A DNA stretch of 64,000 bases from Cynocephalus volans (lineage: Eukaryota > Chordata > Mammalia > Dermoptera > Cynocephalidae): positions 78,846,501 to 78,910,500 of the forward strand of contig NC_084466.1 of NCBI RefSeq assembly GCF_027409185.1, written 5' to 3'. Shown here piece by piece: positions 21,301 through 32,539 of the stretch. The stretch's first letter is position 1, and the number at the start of each line of letters is the position of its first letter. The notes under the pieces are model-generated. The model was not told where the DNA came from and ran no database searches. It saw only the letters and a list, made by a program, of their open reading frames with translations. The translations under genes and the position numbers were made by a program.

Positions 21301-24300
21301 ATCCCTACTGTAAGCCAATTGGATTTAACAAACATTTATTGAACATTTTACCCAACAGCTGCAGAATACACATTCTTCTCAGCAGTACATGGAACAGTCT
21401 CTAGAACAGACCATGTGTTAGATCACAAAACAAGTGTCAAAAAATTTTTAAAAACTGAAATCATATATACTATCTTATCTGACCACAATGGAATAAAACT
21501 ACAAATTAATAACAGAAGGAACACTGGAAACTGTACAAATACATCGAAATTAAACAATGTGCTCTTAACAAATGAATGGCTCAAAGGAGACATCCGAAAG
21601 AAAATTAAAGAATTCCTGGAGATAAATGAAAATGAAAACACAACATCTATGAATATCAGAATCTGTGAGCTACAGCAACAGCAGTTTTAAGAGGGAAGTT
21701 TATAGCAATAAATACTTACATCAAAAAAGTAAAACTTCAAATAAACAACCCGACATTACACCTCAAGGAACTACTAAAAAAAACAAAACAAATCCAAAAT
21801 TAGTAGTAGAGAAATAACAAAGATAACAAGGGAAATAAATTAATTAGAGATTAAAAAAATACAAAGGTTGATGAAACAAAGAGTTGGTATTTTAAAAAGA
21901 TAAACAGAATTGGTAAACCTTTAATTAGACTAATGAAGAAAGAGAAAATACCCAAATAAAATCAGAAATGAAAAAGAAGATATTACAACCGATATCACAG
22001 AAATACAAAGGATCATGAGAGACCATACAAACAAATAGATGCTAACAAACTGGAAAACCTAGGAGATATGGATAAATTCCTGGACACATACAACTTACCA
22101 AGGTTGAATCCTAAAGGGAAACCTAAACAAATGAATAATGAGTAATGAGATTAATAAAGCATTAATAAAAAACCTCCCAACAAAGAAAACCCCAGGACCA
22201 GATTGCATCACTACTGAATTCTATCAAACATTTAAAGAAGAAATAATACCAATTGTTCTCTGTTCTCAAACTCTTCCAAAAAATTGAAGAGGAGAGAATA
22301 CTTCCAAATTCATTCTATGAGGCCAGTATTACCTTCATAGCAAAACCAGAAAAAACACAACAAAAAAAAGGAAAACTGCAGACCAATATCTCTAATGAAC
22401 ATAGATACAAATATCTTCACAAAATGCGAGTGAACCAAATCCAACAACATATTAAAAAGATCATTTATCATGGTCAAGTGGGATTCATCCCAGGGATGGA
22501 AGGATGGTTCAACATACTCAGATCAATAAATGTGATGCATCACATCAACAGAATGAAGGGAAAAAAAATGATTATTTCAATAGATGCAGAAAAAGAATTT
22601 GATAAAATCAAACACCGCTTCATGATAAGACCACTCAACAAATTAGGTATAGAAGTAATGTACCCCAACACAATAAAGGCCATATAGGACAAACCCATAC
22701 CTAATATCATGCGGAATAGACAAAATTTGAAGCTTTTTCTTCTAAGATCTGGCACAAGACAAGGATGCCCACTTTCCCTATCCTTATTCAACATAGTACT
22801 GGAAGTTCTAGACAGTGCAATAAGGCAAGAGAAAGCAATATAGGGCATCCAAATTGGAAAGGAGGAAGTCAAACTATTCCTATTTGAAGATGACATGATC
22901 ATATACATAGAAAACCCTAAAGACTCCTCCAAAAAATTACCAAAACTAATAAATGAATTCAGTAAGTGGCAGTATACAAAATCAACACACAAAAATCAAT
23001 AATATTGCTATATGCCAATAATGAAATACCTGAAGAAGAAATCAAGAAAGTAATTCCATTCATAACAGCTACCACAAAAAAAAAAAAAAATTAAATTCCT
23101 AAAACTAATTTAACCAATGAGGTAAAAGACTTCTACAATGAAAACTATAAAACACTGGTGAAACCAATTGAAGAAGACACAAATAAATGGAAAGTTACCC
23201 CATGTTTATAGATTGGAAGAATAAATGTCATTAAAATGCTCATATTACCCAAATCAATCTACACATTCAATGCAATCTCTATCAAAATATTAATGACATT
23301 CTTCACAGAAGTAGAAAAAACAATCTTAAATATGTATGGGACCACAAAAGACTCTGTATAGCCAAACCAATCTTAAACAAAAAGAATAAAGTGGGAAGCA
23401 TCACACTACCTGACTTCAAAATACACTATAAAGTTATAGTAACCAAAACAGTATGGTACTGGCATGAAAACAGAAACAGAGCCCAATGGAACAGAATAGA
23501 GAGCCCAAAAATAAACCCACCCACATAGAGCCAACTGGTTTTCAACAGAGGTGACAAAAATGTACACTGGGGAAAGGACAGTCTCTTCAATAAATAATTC
23601 TGGGAAAATTGGATACCCACATGCTGAAAATTGGAACTAGACCCCTATCTCTCACCATATACAAAAATCAACACAAAAATAGATTAAAGACCTAAATTTT
23701 AGACCTGAAACTATGAAACTACCAGAAGAAAACATAGGGAAAATGCTACATGAAATGGTATTGGGCAGCACTTCTTTAAGCAAGACCACAAAGGCACAGA
23801 CAACTAAAGCAAAAATACACAAATAGCACTACATCAAACTAAAAAGCTTCTTCACAGCAAAGGACACAATCAACAAAGTGAAGAGACAATCTACAGAATG
23901 GGAGAAAGTGTTTCAAACAAGGAGCTAATATCCAGAATATATAAGGAACTCAAACAACAAAAAAACAAAAATGCCAATATAAAAATGGGCAAAGGACCTG
24001 AACAGACATTTCTCAAAAGACATGCAAATGGCCAACAGGCACATGAAAAAGTGCTCAACATCACTAATCATGAGGGGAATGCAAATTAAAACCACAGTGA
24101 GATATCACCTCACTCCAGTTAGAATGGTTATTAACGAAAAGACTAAATATAACAAATGCTGTCAAGGATCCAGAAAAAAGGAAATCCTCCTCCATTGCTG
24201 GTGGGAATGTAACTTGTACAGCGATTGTGAAAAACAGTATGAAGGTTTCTCAGAAAACTAAAAATAGAACTACTTTATGACCTAGCAATTCTACTACTGA

Positions 24301-24583
24301 GTTTATACCCAAAGGAAATGAAATCAATATAATGAAGACACACCTGCACTCCCATATTCATTGCAACACTATTCACAATAGCTAAAGGATGGCATCAACC
24401 TAAATTCCCATCAACGGTTGAATGGATAAAAAAACTGTGGTATATGTACACAATCGAATACTATACAGCCATTAAAAGGAATGAAATGTCATTTGCAGCA
24501 ATGTGGATGAAACCAGGGACTATCACATTGAGTGAAGTAAGCCAGGCACAGAAAAACAAATACCATCTGATCTTACTCATGTG

Positions 24584-24584
24584 G

Positions 24585-24632
<48 letters not shown>
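24584..24632. repeat. (ATCA)n microsatellite
   Basis: About eleven tandem copies of atca in the 3' UTR of L1 copy 2. Confidence 0.95.
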
Positions 24633-24633
<1 letters not shown>

Positions 24634-25770
24634 TGTTCTCATAGAAGTAGAGAGTAGAATAATGGCTACCAGAGGCCAGGAAGAAAACGGGGGTGGAGGG
24701 GAAGAGAAGTAGTGGATTAAGGGGAATAAAACTATGCTATTTACTCTAAGTGAATCATTGTACAGCACATACATGTATTGAAACAACACACTATATCCCA
24801 CAAAGATAGACACATAAATAAAATTTTTAAAAATTAAAATAGGAGGTTTCAAGATGGCGGTGGCTGCGGTGGTGGGCGTGGAGTAGCTGAGGTGGAAAAG
24901 GCGGCCACTCGGCCTCAGGCGGCCGGGAAACTTGTGGACCTTCCTCTCGCCATCTCTTAAGGGAGGACTGCAGCTGCTGGCCGGTCGTGGAGGCTGACCG
25001 CCACTTCGCCCCCGGCAGGAGAGGCTGCCTCACTTACAGGCAAAAGCTTTGAAGTGTGGAGCAGGAAAAGAACTGTTTCTTAGCTGCAAAAGCGAGTCTC
25101 GAAACAGGGAACACGGCACCAGGGCTGCTGTGGATCCCGGAGGCCGGGGCCATGCTGAAGGCGGCCAGCTGCCCTATTCAGGATTCGAGGTTTCAGGCCG
25201 ACATTAAAGAAGATTCCTGGGAGCGCCCGAGCCACGCAGCGACTGAACAGCCCGAGGCGGCAGCGGCCGAGAACAGGGATGGCGACAAACCAGAGGCAGA
25301 GAGTGAGCGCCCGACCTGGCACAACCCTGTGAGTGACCCCTGGACCAGCCCTGTTTGGGGGGCTGACGCCCACCCAGCTCCCGCCTGCATCACCAGGCCA
25401 CTCACCGCCCTGGAGCTGCCTCCATTTTCCCAGGTGCTGGCAGCTCCGCCCGGCTCGGCCGTCACTAAGCCTTCCCACATGTTTGGCCCAGCGCGGGGCT
25501 TTCCGGAGCCTGCGGGCCGGCCTCTCTGCCCACTCCCTCCGTGGTTCTCTGGCGGGTTGGTGGCATGGGGCGTCCCCGGCCAGTGTCAGGAGGGCAAGTA
25601 AGTACAGGCGGGCCAACTGTCACTCCACCACACCCTGGACTCCGGCCCCCAGTAAACTTCCTGTTACTGGGAGGCAGTTACCATCTCTGTGGCCACCAGT
25701 TCAGAAAAAAGCCTAACCAATTTCTAGTTGGGAATAGTGTGGTAGGAGAGTTCCCAGGTCCGCTTGAACC

Positions 25771-28700
25771 TGCTAGAGTAGCTATTCTTATATCTGACAA
25801 AATAGACTTTAAACAAAAAAACATAAAAAGAGACAATGAGGGACACTACTTAATGATAAAAGGACTGATCCATCAAGAAGACAAAACAATCATAAATATG
25901 TACGCAACCAATGTTGGAGCAGCCAGATTTATAAAACAAACTCTATTAGACCTAAAGAAGGAAATAGACACTAATACCATAATAGCAGGGGACCTGAACA
26001 CCCCACTGTCAATATTAGACAGATCATCTAGGCAAAGAATCAGTAGAGAAACACAAGATCTAAACAAGACTCTAGACCAATTGGAATTGGCAGATATCTA
26101 CAGAACATTCCACCCAACAACCTCAGAATATTCATTCTTCTCATCAGCACATGGATCATTCTCCAGGATAGATCACATATTAGGTCACAAATCAAGTCTC
26201 AATAAATTCAAAAAAAATTGGAATTATGCCATGTATCTTCTCAGACCACAATGGATTAAAACTAGAAATTAATAACAAATGAAACTCTGGAAAATATACA
26301 AACACATGGAAATTAAACAGCATTCTACTTAATGACATATGGGTCCAAGAAGAAATCAAGCAGGAAATCAAAAAATTTATTGAAACTAATGAAAACAATG
26401 ATACATCATACCAGAACCTGTGGGATACTGCAAAAGCAGTATTGAGGGGGAAATTTATTGCATTAAATGCTCACTTCAGAAGAATGGAAAGATGACAAGT
26501 GAACAACCTAACACTTCACCTTAAAGAACTAGAAAAACAAGAACAATCCAATCCTAAAGTTAGCGGATGGAAAGAAATCATTAAGATCAGAGCAGAACTG
26601 AATGAAATTGAAAACCAAAAACCAATTCAAAAGATCAATGAATCAAAAAGTTGGTTATTTGAAAAGATAAATAAAATTGACAAACCATTAGCATGGCTAA
26701 CAAAAAAAAGAAGAGAGAAGACTCAAATAACCAAAATTAGAAATGAAAAAGGCGATATTACAACTGATTCATCTGAAATACATGGAATCATTTGAGACTA
26801 CTATAAACAACTATACGCCAACAAATTTGAAAATCTGGAGGAAATGGATAAATTTCTGGACACACACAAGTTCCCGAAACTGAACCATGAAGACGTAGAA
26901 AATTTGAACAGACCAATAACAATAAAGGAGATTGAAGCTGTTATCAGAAGGCTCCCAACAAAGAAAAGCCCAGGACTAGATGGATTCACAGCAGAATTTT
27001 ACCAAACATTCAAAGAGGAATTGACACCGATTCTTTACAAACTATTCCAAAAGATTGAAACGGACGCAAATCTCCCAAACTCATTCTATGAAGCAAACAT
27101 CATCCTGATACCAAAACCAGGTAAAGATATAACCAAAAAAGAAAACTACAGGCAGATATCCTTGATGAATATAGATGCAACAATCCTCACTAAAATACTA
27201 GCAAACAGAATACAGCAACACATACGAAAAATTATTCATCACGATCAAGTGGGATTCATCCCAGGGATGCAAGGTTGGTTCAACATACGCAAATCAATAA
27301 ATGTGATACACCATATTAATAAACTCAAACACAAGGACCATATGATCATCTCTATAGATGCTGAAAAAGCATTTGATAAAGTTCAGCACTCATTCATGAC
27401 AAAGACCCTCTATAAGTTAGGTATAGAGGGAAAGTATCTCAACATAATTAAAGCCATATATGCCAAAGCCACTGCCAATATCATCCTGAATGGGGAAAAG
27501 CTGAAAGCTTTTCCTTTAAGAACAGGAACTAGACAAGGATGCCCACTCTCACCACTCCTATTCAACATAGTGTTGGAAGTACTAGCCAGAGCAATCAGAG
27601 AAGAGAAGGAAATAAAGGGCATCCAGATTGGAAAAGATGAAGTCAAACTGTCCCTGTTTGCAGATGACATGATCCTATATATCGAACAGCCTAAAACCTC
27701 TACAAAAAAACTGTTGGAATTGATAAATGATTTCAGCACAGTAGCAGGATACAAAATCAACACACAAAAATCAGTAGCATTTCTTTTCTCCAATAGTGAA
27801 CATGCAGAAGAAGAAATCAAGAAAGCCTGCCCATTTACAATAGCCACCAAAAAAATAAAATACTTAGGAATTGAGTTAACCAAGGAGGTGAAAAATCTCT
27901 ATAATGAGAACTACAAACCACTGCTGAGAGAAATTAGAGAGGATACAAGAAGATGGAACGATATCCCATGCTCTTGGATTGGAAGAATCAACATAGTGAA
28001 AATGTCCATACTACCCAAAGTGATATACAAATTCAATGCAATCCCCATCAAAATTCCAAAGACATTTTTCTCAGAAATGGAAAAAACTCTACAGACATTT
28101 ATATGGAACAATAAAAGACCACACATAGCCAAAGCAATGCTGAGCAAAAAAAATAAAGCTGGAGGCATAACACTACCTGACTTTAAGCTATAATACAAAG
28201 CGTTAATAACCAAAACAGTATGGTACTGGCATAAAAACAGACACACTGACCAATGGAATAGAATAGAGAATCCAGAAATCAACCCACACACTTACTGCCA
28301 TCTGATCTTTGACAAAGGCACCAAGCCTATTCAGTGGCGAAGGGACTGCCTCTTCAGCAAATGGTGCTGGGATAACTGCATATCCATATGCAGGAGAATG
28401 AAACTAGATCCATACCTCTCACCGTATACTAAAATCAACTCAAAATGGATTAAATATTTAAATATACACCCTGAAACAATAAAACTTCTTAAAGAAAACA
28501 TAGGAGAAACACTTCAGGAAATAGGACTGGACACAGACTTCATGAATACGACCCCAAAAGCACAGGCAACCAAAGGAAAAATAAACAAATGGGATTATAT
28601 CAAACTAAAAAGCTTCTGCACAGCAAAAGAAACAATTAATAGAGTGAAAAGACAACCAACAGAGTGGGAGAAAATATTTGCAAAATATACATCTGACAAA

Positions 28701-29387
28701 GGATTAATATCCAGAATATATAAGGAACTCAAACAACTTTACAAGAAAAAAACAAGCAACCCAATTAAAAAATGGGCAAAAGAGCTAAGTAGGCATTTCT
28801 CCAAGGAAGATATACAAATGGCCAACAGACATATGAAAAAATGCTCAACATCACTCAGCATCCAGAAAATGCAAATCAAAACCACATTGAGATACCATCT
28901 AACCCCAGTTAGGATGGCTAAAATCCAAAAGACTCTGAACGATAAATGCTGGCGAGGTTGCGGAGAAAAAGGAACTCTCATACATTATTGGTGGGACTGC
29001 AAAATGGTGCAGCCTCTATGGGAAATGGTATGGAGGTTCCTCAAACAATTGCAGATAGATCTACCATACGACCCAGCTATCCCACTGTTGGGAATATACC
29101 CAGAGGAATGGAAATCATCAAGTCGAAGGTATACCTGTTCCCCAATGTTCATCGCAGCCCTCTTTACAATAGCCAAGAGTTGGAACCAGCCCAAATGCCC
29201 ATCATCTGATGAGTGGATACGGAAAATGTGGTACATCTACACAATGGAATACTACTCAGCTATAAAAACGAATGAAATACTGCCATTTGCAACAACATGG
29301 ATGGACCTTGAGAGAATTATATTAAGTGAAACAAGTCAGGCACAGAAAGAGAAATACCACATGTTCTCACTTATTGGTGGGAGCTAA
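25771..29387 (+). pseudogene. L1 copy 3 ORF2: partial endonuclease, reverse transcriptase, Cys-rich domain
   Basis: ORF2 encodes the L1 endonuclease/reverse transcriptase. Retained here: the endonuclease from the segment before IIAGDLNTPLS to SFSRIDHILGH, which holds late catalytic Asp/Asn/His residues; the N-terminal Asn and Glu residues are lost with the deletion. A frameshift near 26270 and a stop at 26796 interrupt the frame. Then 26844-28193 is open for 449 codons with the reverse transcriptase, including SIDAEKAFD and the FADD active site (27657-27668). A TAA replaces a Tyr codon near 28191, after which the frame continues to 29387. That part includes the Cys-rich [18 protein letters not shown] knuckle (about 28945-29000). 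Few lesions indicate a relatively recent insertion. Confidence 0.9.
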
Positions 29388-29404
29388 AAATTAATATATA
29401 AATT

Positions 29405-29448
29405 CACACACACACACACACACACACAAAACCGGGGGGGGGGGGGGG
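29405..29448. repeat. (CA)n run followed by a 15-base G run
   Basis: In the 3' UTR of L1 copy 3. (CA)n spans 29405-29428, then aaaacc, then 15 consecutive G at 29434-29448. G-rich 3' UTR tracts able to form quadruplexes are known from mammalian L1. The length of the G run may be affected by sequencing. Confidence 0.9.
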
Positions 29449-29640
29449 AGAAGATATAACAACCACAATTACTTGAAGTTGATACGACAAGCAAACAGAA
29501 AGGACATTGTTGGGGGGGAGGGGGGAGGGAGAAGGGAGGGAGGTTTAGGTGATGGGGAGCAATAATCAGCCACAATGTATATCGACAAAATAAAATTTAA
29601 AGAAAAAAATAAAATAAAATAAAAATTTTTTTAAAAAGTT

Positions 29641-30326
29641 GCAAGTGTCACGAATAGGCAACTCACAAAATAAGAAACGTAAATAATCAGCAAATGTGCA
29701 AAATCAACAACTTCGCCAATCAGAGTAAAAGACGTGCATGATCCAAATATAAAAAAGGCTGATATTACTCAAATCACATAATTTCTAGGGAAATATGTAC
29801 ACTCATAAATTGCTACTAGGTGTCCCAATATTGTGCTCTCTGGAGGGCAATTTAGCCATATATATCACAAGTAACCGTAATGATTATGAATTTATCCTGA
29901 GGAAATAATCGGACAGCTGTGCAAAACTGTGCAAGGATATTAATCATTGGAAATAATCAAAAAGCCCAAGAGGATAATTGTTGAATAAATTATAGCATGT
30001 CCATATAATAGAATATTATACAGTTATTAAAGTAAATACACACGTATGTATGCATCTGTTGACTTTAAACATCTTCTGATACTCTGCTAGGTGAAAGAAT
30101 CAAGTAATAAACCAGCATGTACTGTGTGTATCATGTTATCACAAGCTTGTGATCAGACATAAAATAAAGTCTTATACAATGCATGTGAACTGCAGTTTCT
30201 CCAGGTACAGGTAATACACGTGATTTTTATTATCTTCTTTTCACTTTTTTCTTTATATATTCTGTATTTTCTGAATTTTTAGTAGTGAACATGCAATTTT
30301 GTAATCAGAAAAAAATACAAGATGTT
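29641..30326 (+). mobile_element. Old LINE-1 3' end
   Basis: A diverged L1M-type ORF2 end and 3' UTR: gctctctggagggcaatttagcc, then taatagaatattatacagttattaaa, ending with a T-rich then A-rich 3' UTR. It was truncated by, or lies next to, the MLT1 fragment at 30327. Confidence 0.7.
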
Positions 30327-30470
30327 TGTCTTAGTTCAGGCTGCTATACAAAATATTAAGACTGTAAGGGGGGCTTATAAACAACAGAAATTTATTCTCC
30401 CACAGTTCTGGAGGCTGAACGTTTAAGAGAAGAGGAAGATAAAGGTGTTCTAACTATTAAAGTTGACAAA
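30327..30470 (-). mobile_element. MLT1-type LTR fragment
   Basis: The plus strand reads the reverse of an MLT1 end: tgtcttagttcaggctgcta, then gcttataaacaacagaaatt tattctcccacagttctgga. Only about 100-140 bp are recognisable. The following 30470-30740 was not assigned, apart from a short ggggtggggcctgggcgtct phrase that resembles a MER5 remnant. Confidence 0.7.
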
Positions 30471-30739
30471 ATCCCCCAAACAAACCAGAGACCATGACAT
30501 AATGTTAGGCCACAAGCCCAACTTTCCAGGAGTGAACAGCAGGTAACCCACCCACCTTCCAAGCCATATCTGGGAAAGTACCTAGAAGACTTAATACATT
30601 TCTAGAGTTTCAAGACCTCGCTGTGCCAGAGAGAAGCCCTTGTGCCACACGGGCCCCTCATCCCACACCTATGTCTTAGATGCGCCAGGGGTGGGGCCTG
30701 GGCGTCTATATTTTTTCAAAGCCACACAGCAAACCTTAT

Positions 30740-32450
30740 GATTATCCAGAGTTAAGGACTTAAAGCTCTACATTGAAGAAGCATAAAAAAGATGCCTGTA
30801 AACTAAACAGAGGAAGGTATTCTCCAGGCAAAATTGTGTTCCTGATCACGTGCGTCTGGCCTCTTCTGCCACACTTCTGAGTCATCTGATGCAGTATGCT
30901 AGATGAGCCAAAAGTTATTAGCAAAACAAAAGAAAACAAAACACTATTTGAGAAAAAGAGAAACCTCTCCTTTTCTCACTAGAACCGAATCTTTTATTGA
31001 CTTTGAATTTTCAAAGCATTTGGGAAAATGTTTCAGGGTGAATTTGTGGTGGTTTTCTTTTTTCTCCTTCATCCTCTGTCCCAGGTCAAGCCATTTGCTT
31101 AGTTGGGAGAATGAAAGGTTGGGTGTAACGGATCATTTCTCTGACTAGTCCTTTCTGGAAGTGTGGGAGACAAGAATGATGAAACAGCCTGTCCTCCTCC
31201 GCCTCCTCTACCCACTTCTACAGACTTGAGAAGTTAATCAGTGCACCCCCTCCTTCCTGCTCCCTGGGTCCCAGGTAAGTAGAGGTGGGGTCTCTTGCTA
31301 GGCAATCCCAGCCACGCTGGGGTCTTCCCCTCACTTCCATCACAGGCCCTTCACCTCACTGCTGAACACACAGGAGACCATCACAGCACGAGGATCGTCA
31401 GCCTCATTTCTCTCTCAGTTGGGCCCACGTGATGACCCAGGAGTCACAATAAGAGAAAAGAAGTGAACTAGAATCTCCTGATCACTAATCCCCCCTAGAT
31501 GGAGCTGCTATATGTCACCGACAGTTCCACGCTGGGGAAGCCTCTTCATCTGCCTGCATTAAAATAATTTTCAGAAAATGAGTGGGCAGATTCATCTTAT
31601 AATCTGAAGTCTTGGAATATGTACATGACCTCATTAGCAAGATATTAAGAAAAGGAGTCGTTTACAAGTTACCATTGAATGCCTTATCATGAGTTTAGGG
31701 AGCTTTGTACATTTTTAGTATGTATTTGCTTTTTTCCAATTAATTAAAGTAGCCCTGACTTCCAAGTGAAGTTACAGAATACAATGATTTGGAAATGGAT
31801 TGTGACAAAAGAATATAAAAACCTACTTTGTCAAACATTTTTGAAGAAGGAATTACAAACTGACCACTTACTGGAATTTAGGTATAAACTCCTCGAAAGC
31901 TTATTGGAAGAGGAAAAAGGAGAGGAAGAAAAAAAACATGATATTCTCCTTTTGTGTTGTTTCAACTGATTATCCAACTAATGACAATATGTCTCTGATT
32001 ACACCATCCAAACAGTGGTGCGTTCAGCTAACTTTCTTTGGCTGAGTGTCCTATCATTGGGGAAATGATATATTTCTGCATCTTCATCCAGGTAAGTGAG
32101 TCAATGTGACTTTCTCCATTGGATATATCAGAATAAAATATCACCACAAGCTTTCGATGATGGGAGATATTTTCATCTTTCCTGAAAGGCTTTAACCTCA
32201 AAAAAGTTTTGCTTTGTTTTGCCAAATGCTAATATAAATTTCTAGGCTGTATTTTCTTTATTCTGTAAATTTCTCTTTGGCATTATATTGGCAGGTTATA
32301 TTTGGGTTAAGTACACAGCTGATGAGGTATGCCCAGTGCACCTGTCTCCTGGGAAGTCATTTAAACCCATTGGCATTGGTGGTTGAGGGAATTCTGCTTT
32401 GCAACACCAAAAGGTCACAGGCCAATTTTCTAGAGCAGCAGCCTTCAAAC
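30740..32450. other. Gene-free stretch, mostly unique sequence
   Basis: I saw no exon, RNA gene or nameable repeat. Short open frames (for example 30903-31148 and 31766-31969) lack any recognisable domain, codon pattern or flanking splice signals. Confidence 0.5.
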
Positions 32451-32454
32451 TATG

Positions 32455-32535
32455 TAAGTGGTTAGGGATATTTAAGCCCTTGACCTTGAAGTTACAATAC
32501 TGCATTATAACAACTGAGCTAACCAGCCACCCCCC
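32455..32535 (-). mobile_element. Monomeric tRNA-Ile-derived SINE remnant
   Basis: On the minus strand the sequence opens GGTGGCTGGTTAGCTCAGTT (an A-box region like tRNA-Ile). It continues through an anticodon-arm-like part to CAAGGTCAAGGG and a decayed B box. The 3' pairing segment and A tail are poorly preserved. It is a single unit, unlike the dimers elsewhere, and more diverged, so it is probably an older relative. Confidence 0.65.
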
Positions 32536-32539
32536 AATC

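Larger units (their letters stand above)
19200..24838 (+). mobile_element. LINE-1 copy 2, older and degenerate, with a nested L1 derivative
   Basis: A 5' UTR-like region (about 19780-20220; possibly from 19200, less certain) leads into a degenerate ORF1 at about 20238-20960. This ends in the conserved aaagacaaagagagaatactgaaagcagcaag block and then gaatgggatgatatatacaa. A foreign 335-bp L1 derivative follows (20964-21300). The host L1 then resumes in mid-endonuclease (aacatttattgaacattttacccaacagc), so it also lacks the endonuclease N-terminus. Reverse transcriptase, C-terminal region and 3' UTR follow, with an (ATCA)n run at 24584-24632. Many stops; inactive. Confidence 0.85.
24839..29640 (+). 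mobile_element. LINE-1 copy 3, the youngest, lacking ORF1
   Basis: A CpG-rich 5' UTR (24839-25770) opens with aggaggtttcaagatggcgg, containing a YY1-like AAGATGGCGG site as in primate L1 promoters. ORF1 and the first part of ORF2 are absent. The 5' UTR is joined at about 25770 to the middle of the endonuclease (gtagctattcttatatctg). ORF2 then runs with few lesions to about 29387. The 3' UTR holds a (CA)n run (29405-29428), a 15-G run (29434-29448), a G-rich purine tract and an A-rich tail. Both flanks contain a taaaatttttaaaaa-like sequence, a possible target duplication. Confidence 0.9.

Noticed and set aside
24584..24632. Regular short repeats that could be mistaken for an array
   Set aside because: A pure four-base microsatellite without spacers; not a CRISPR array, and the genome is mammalian.
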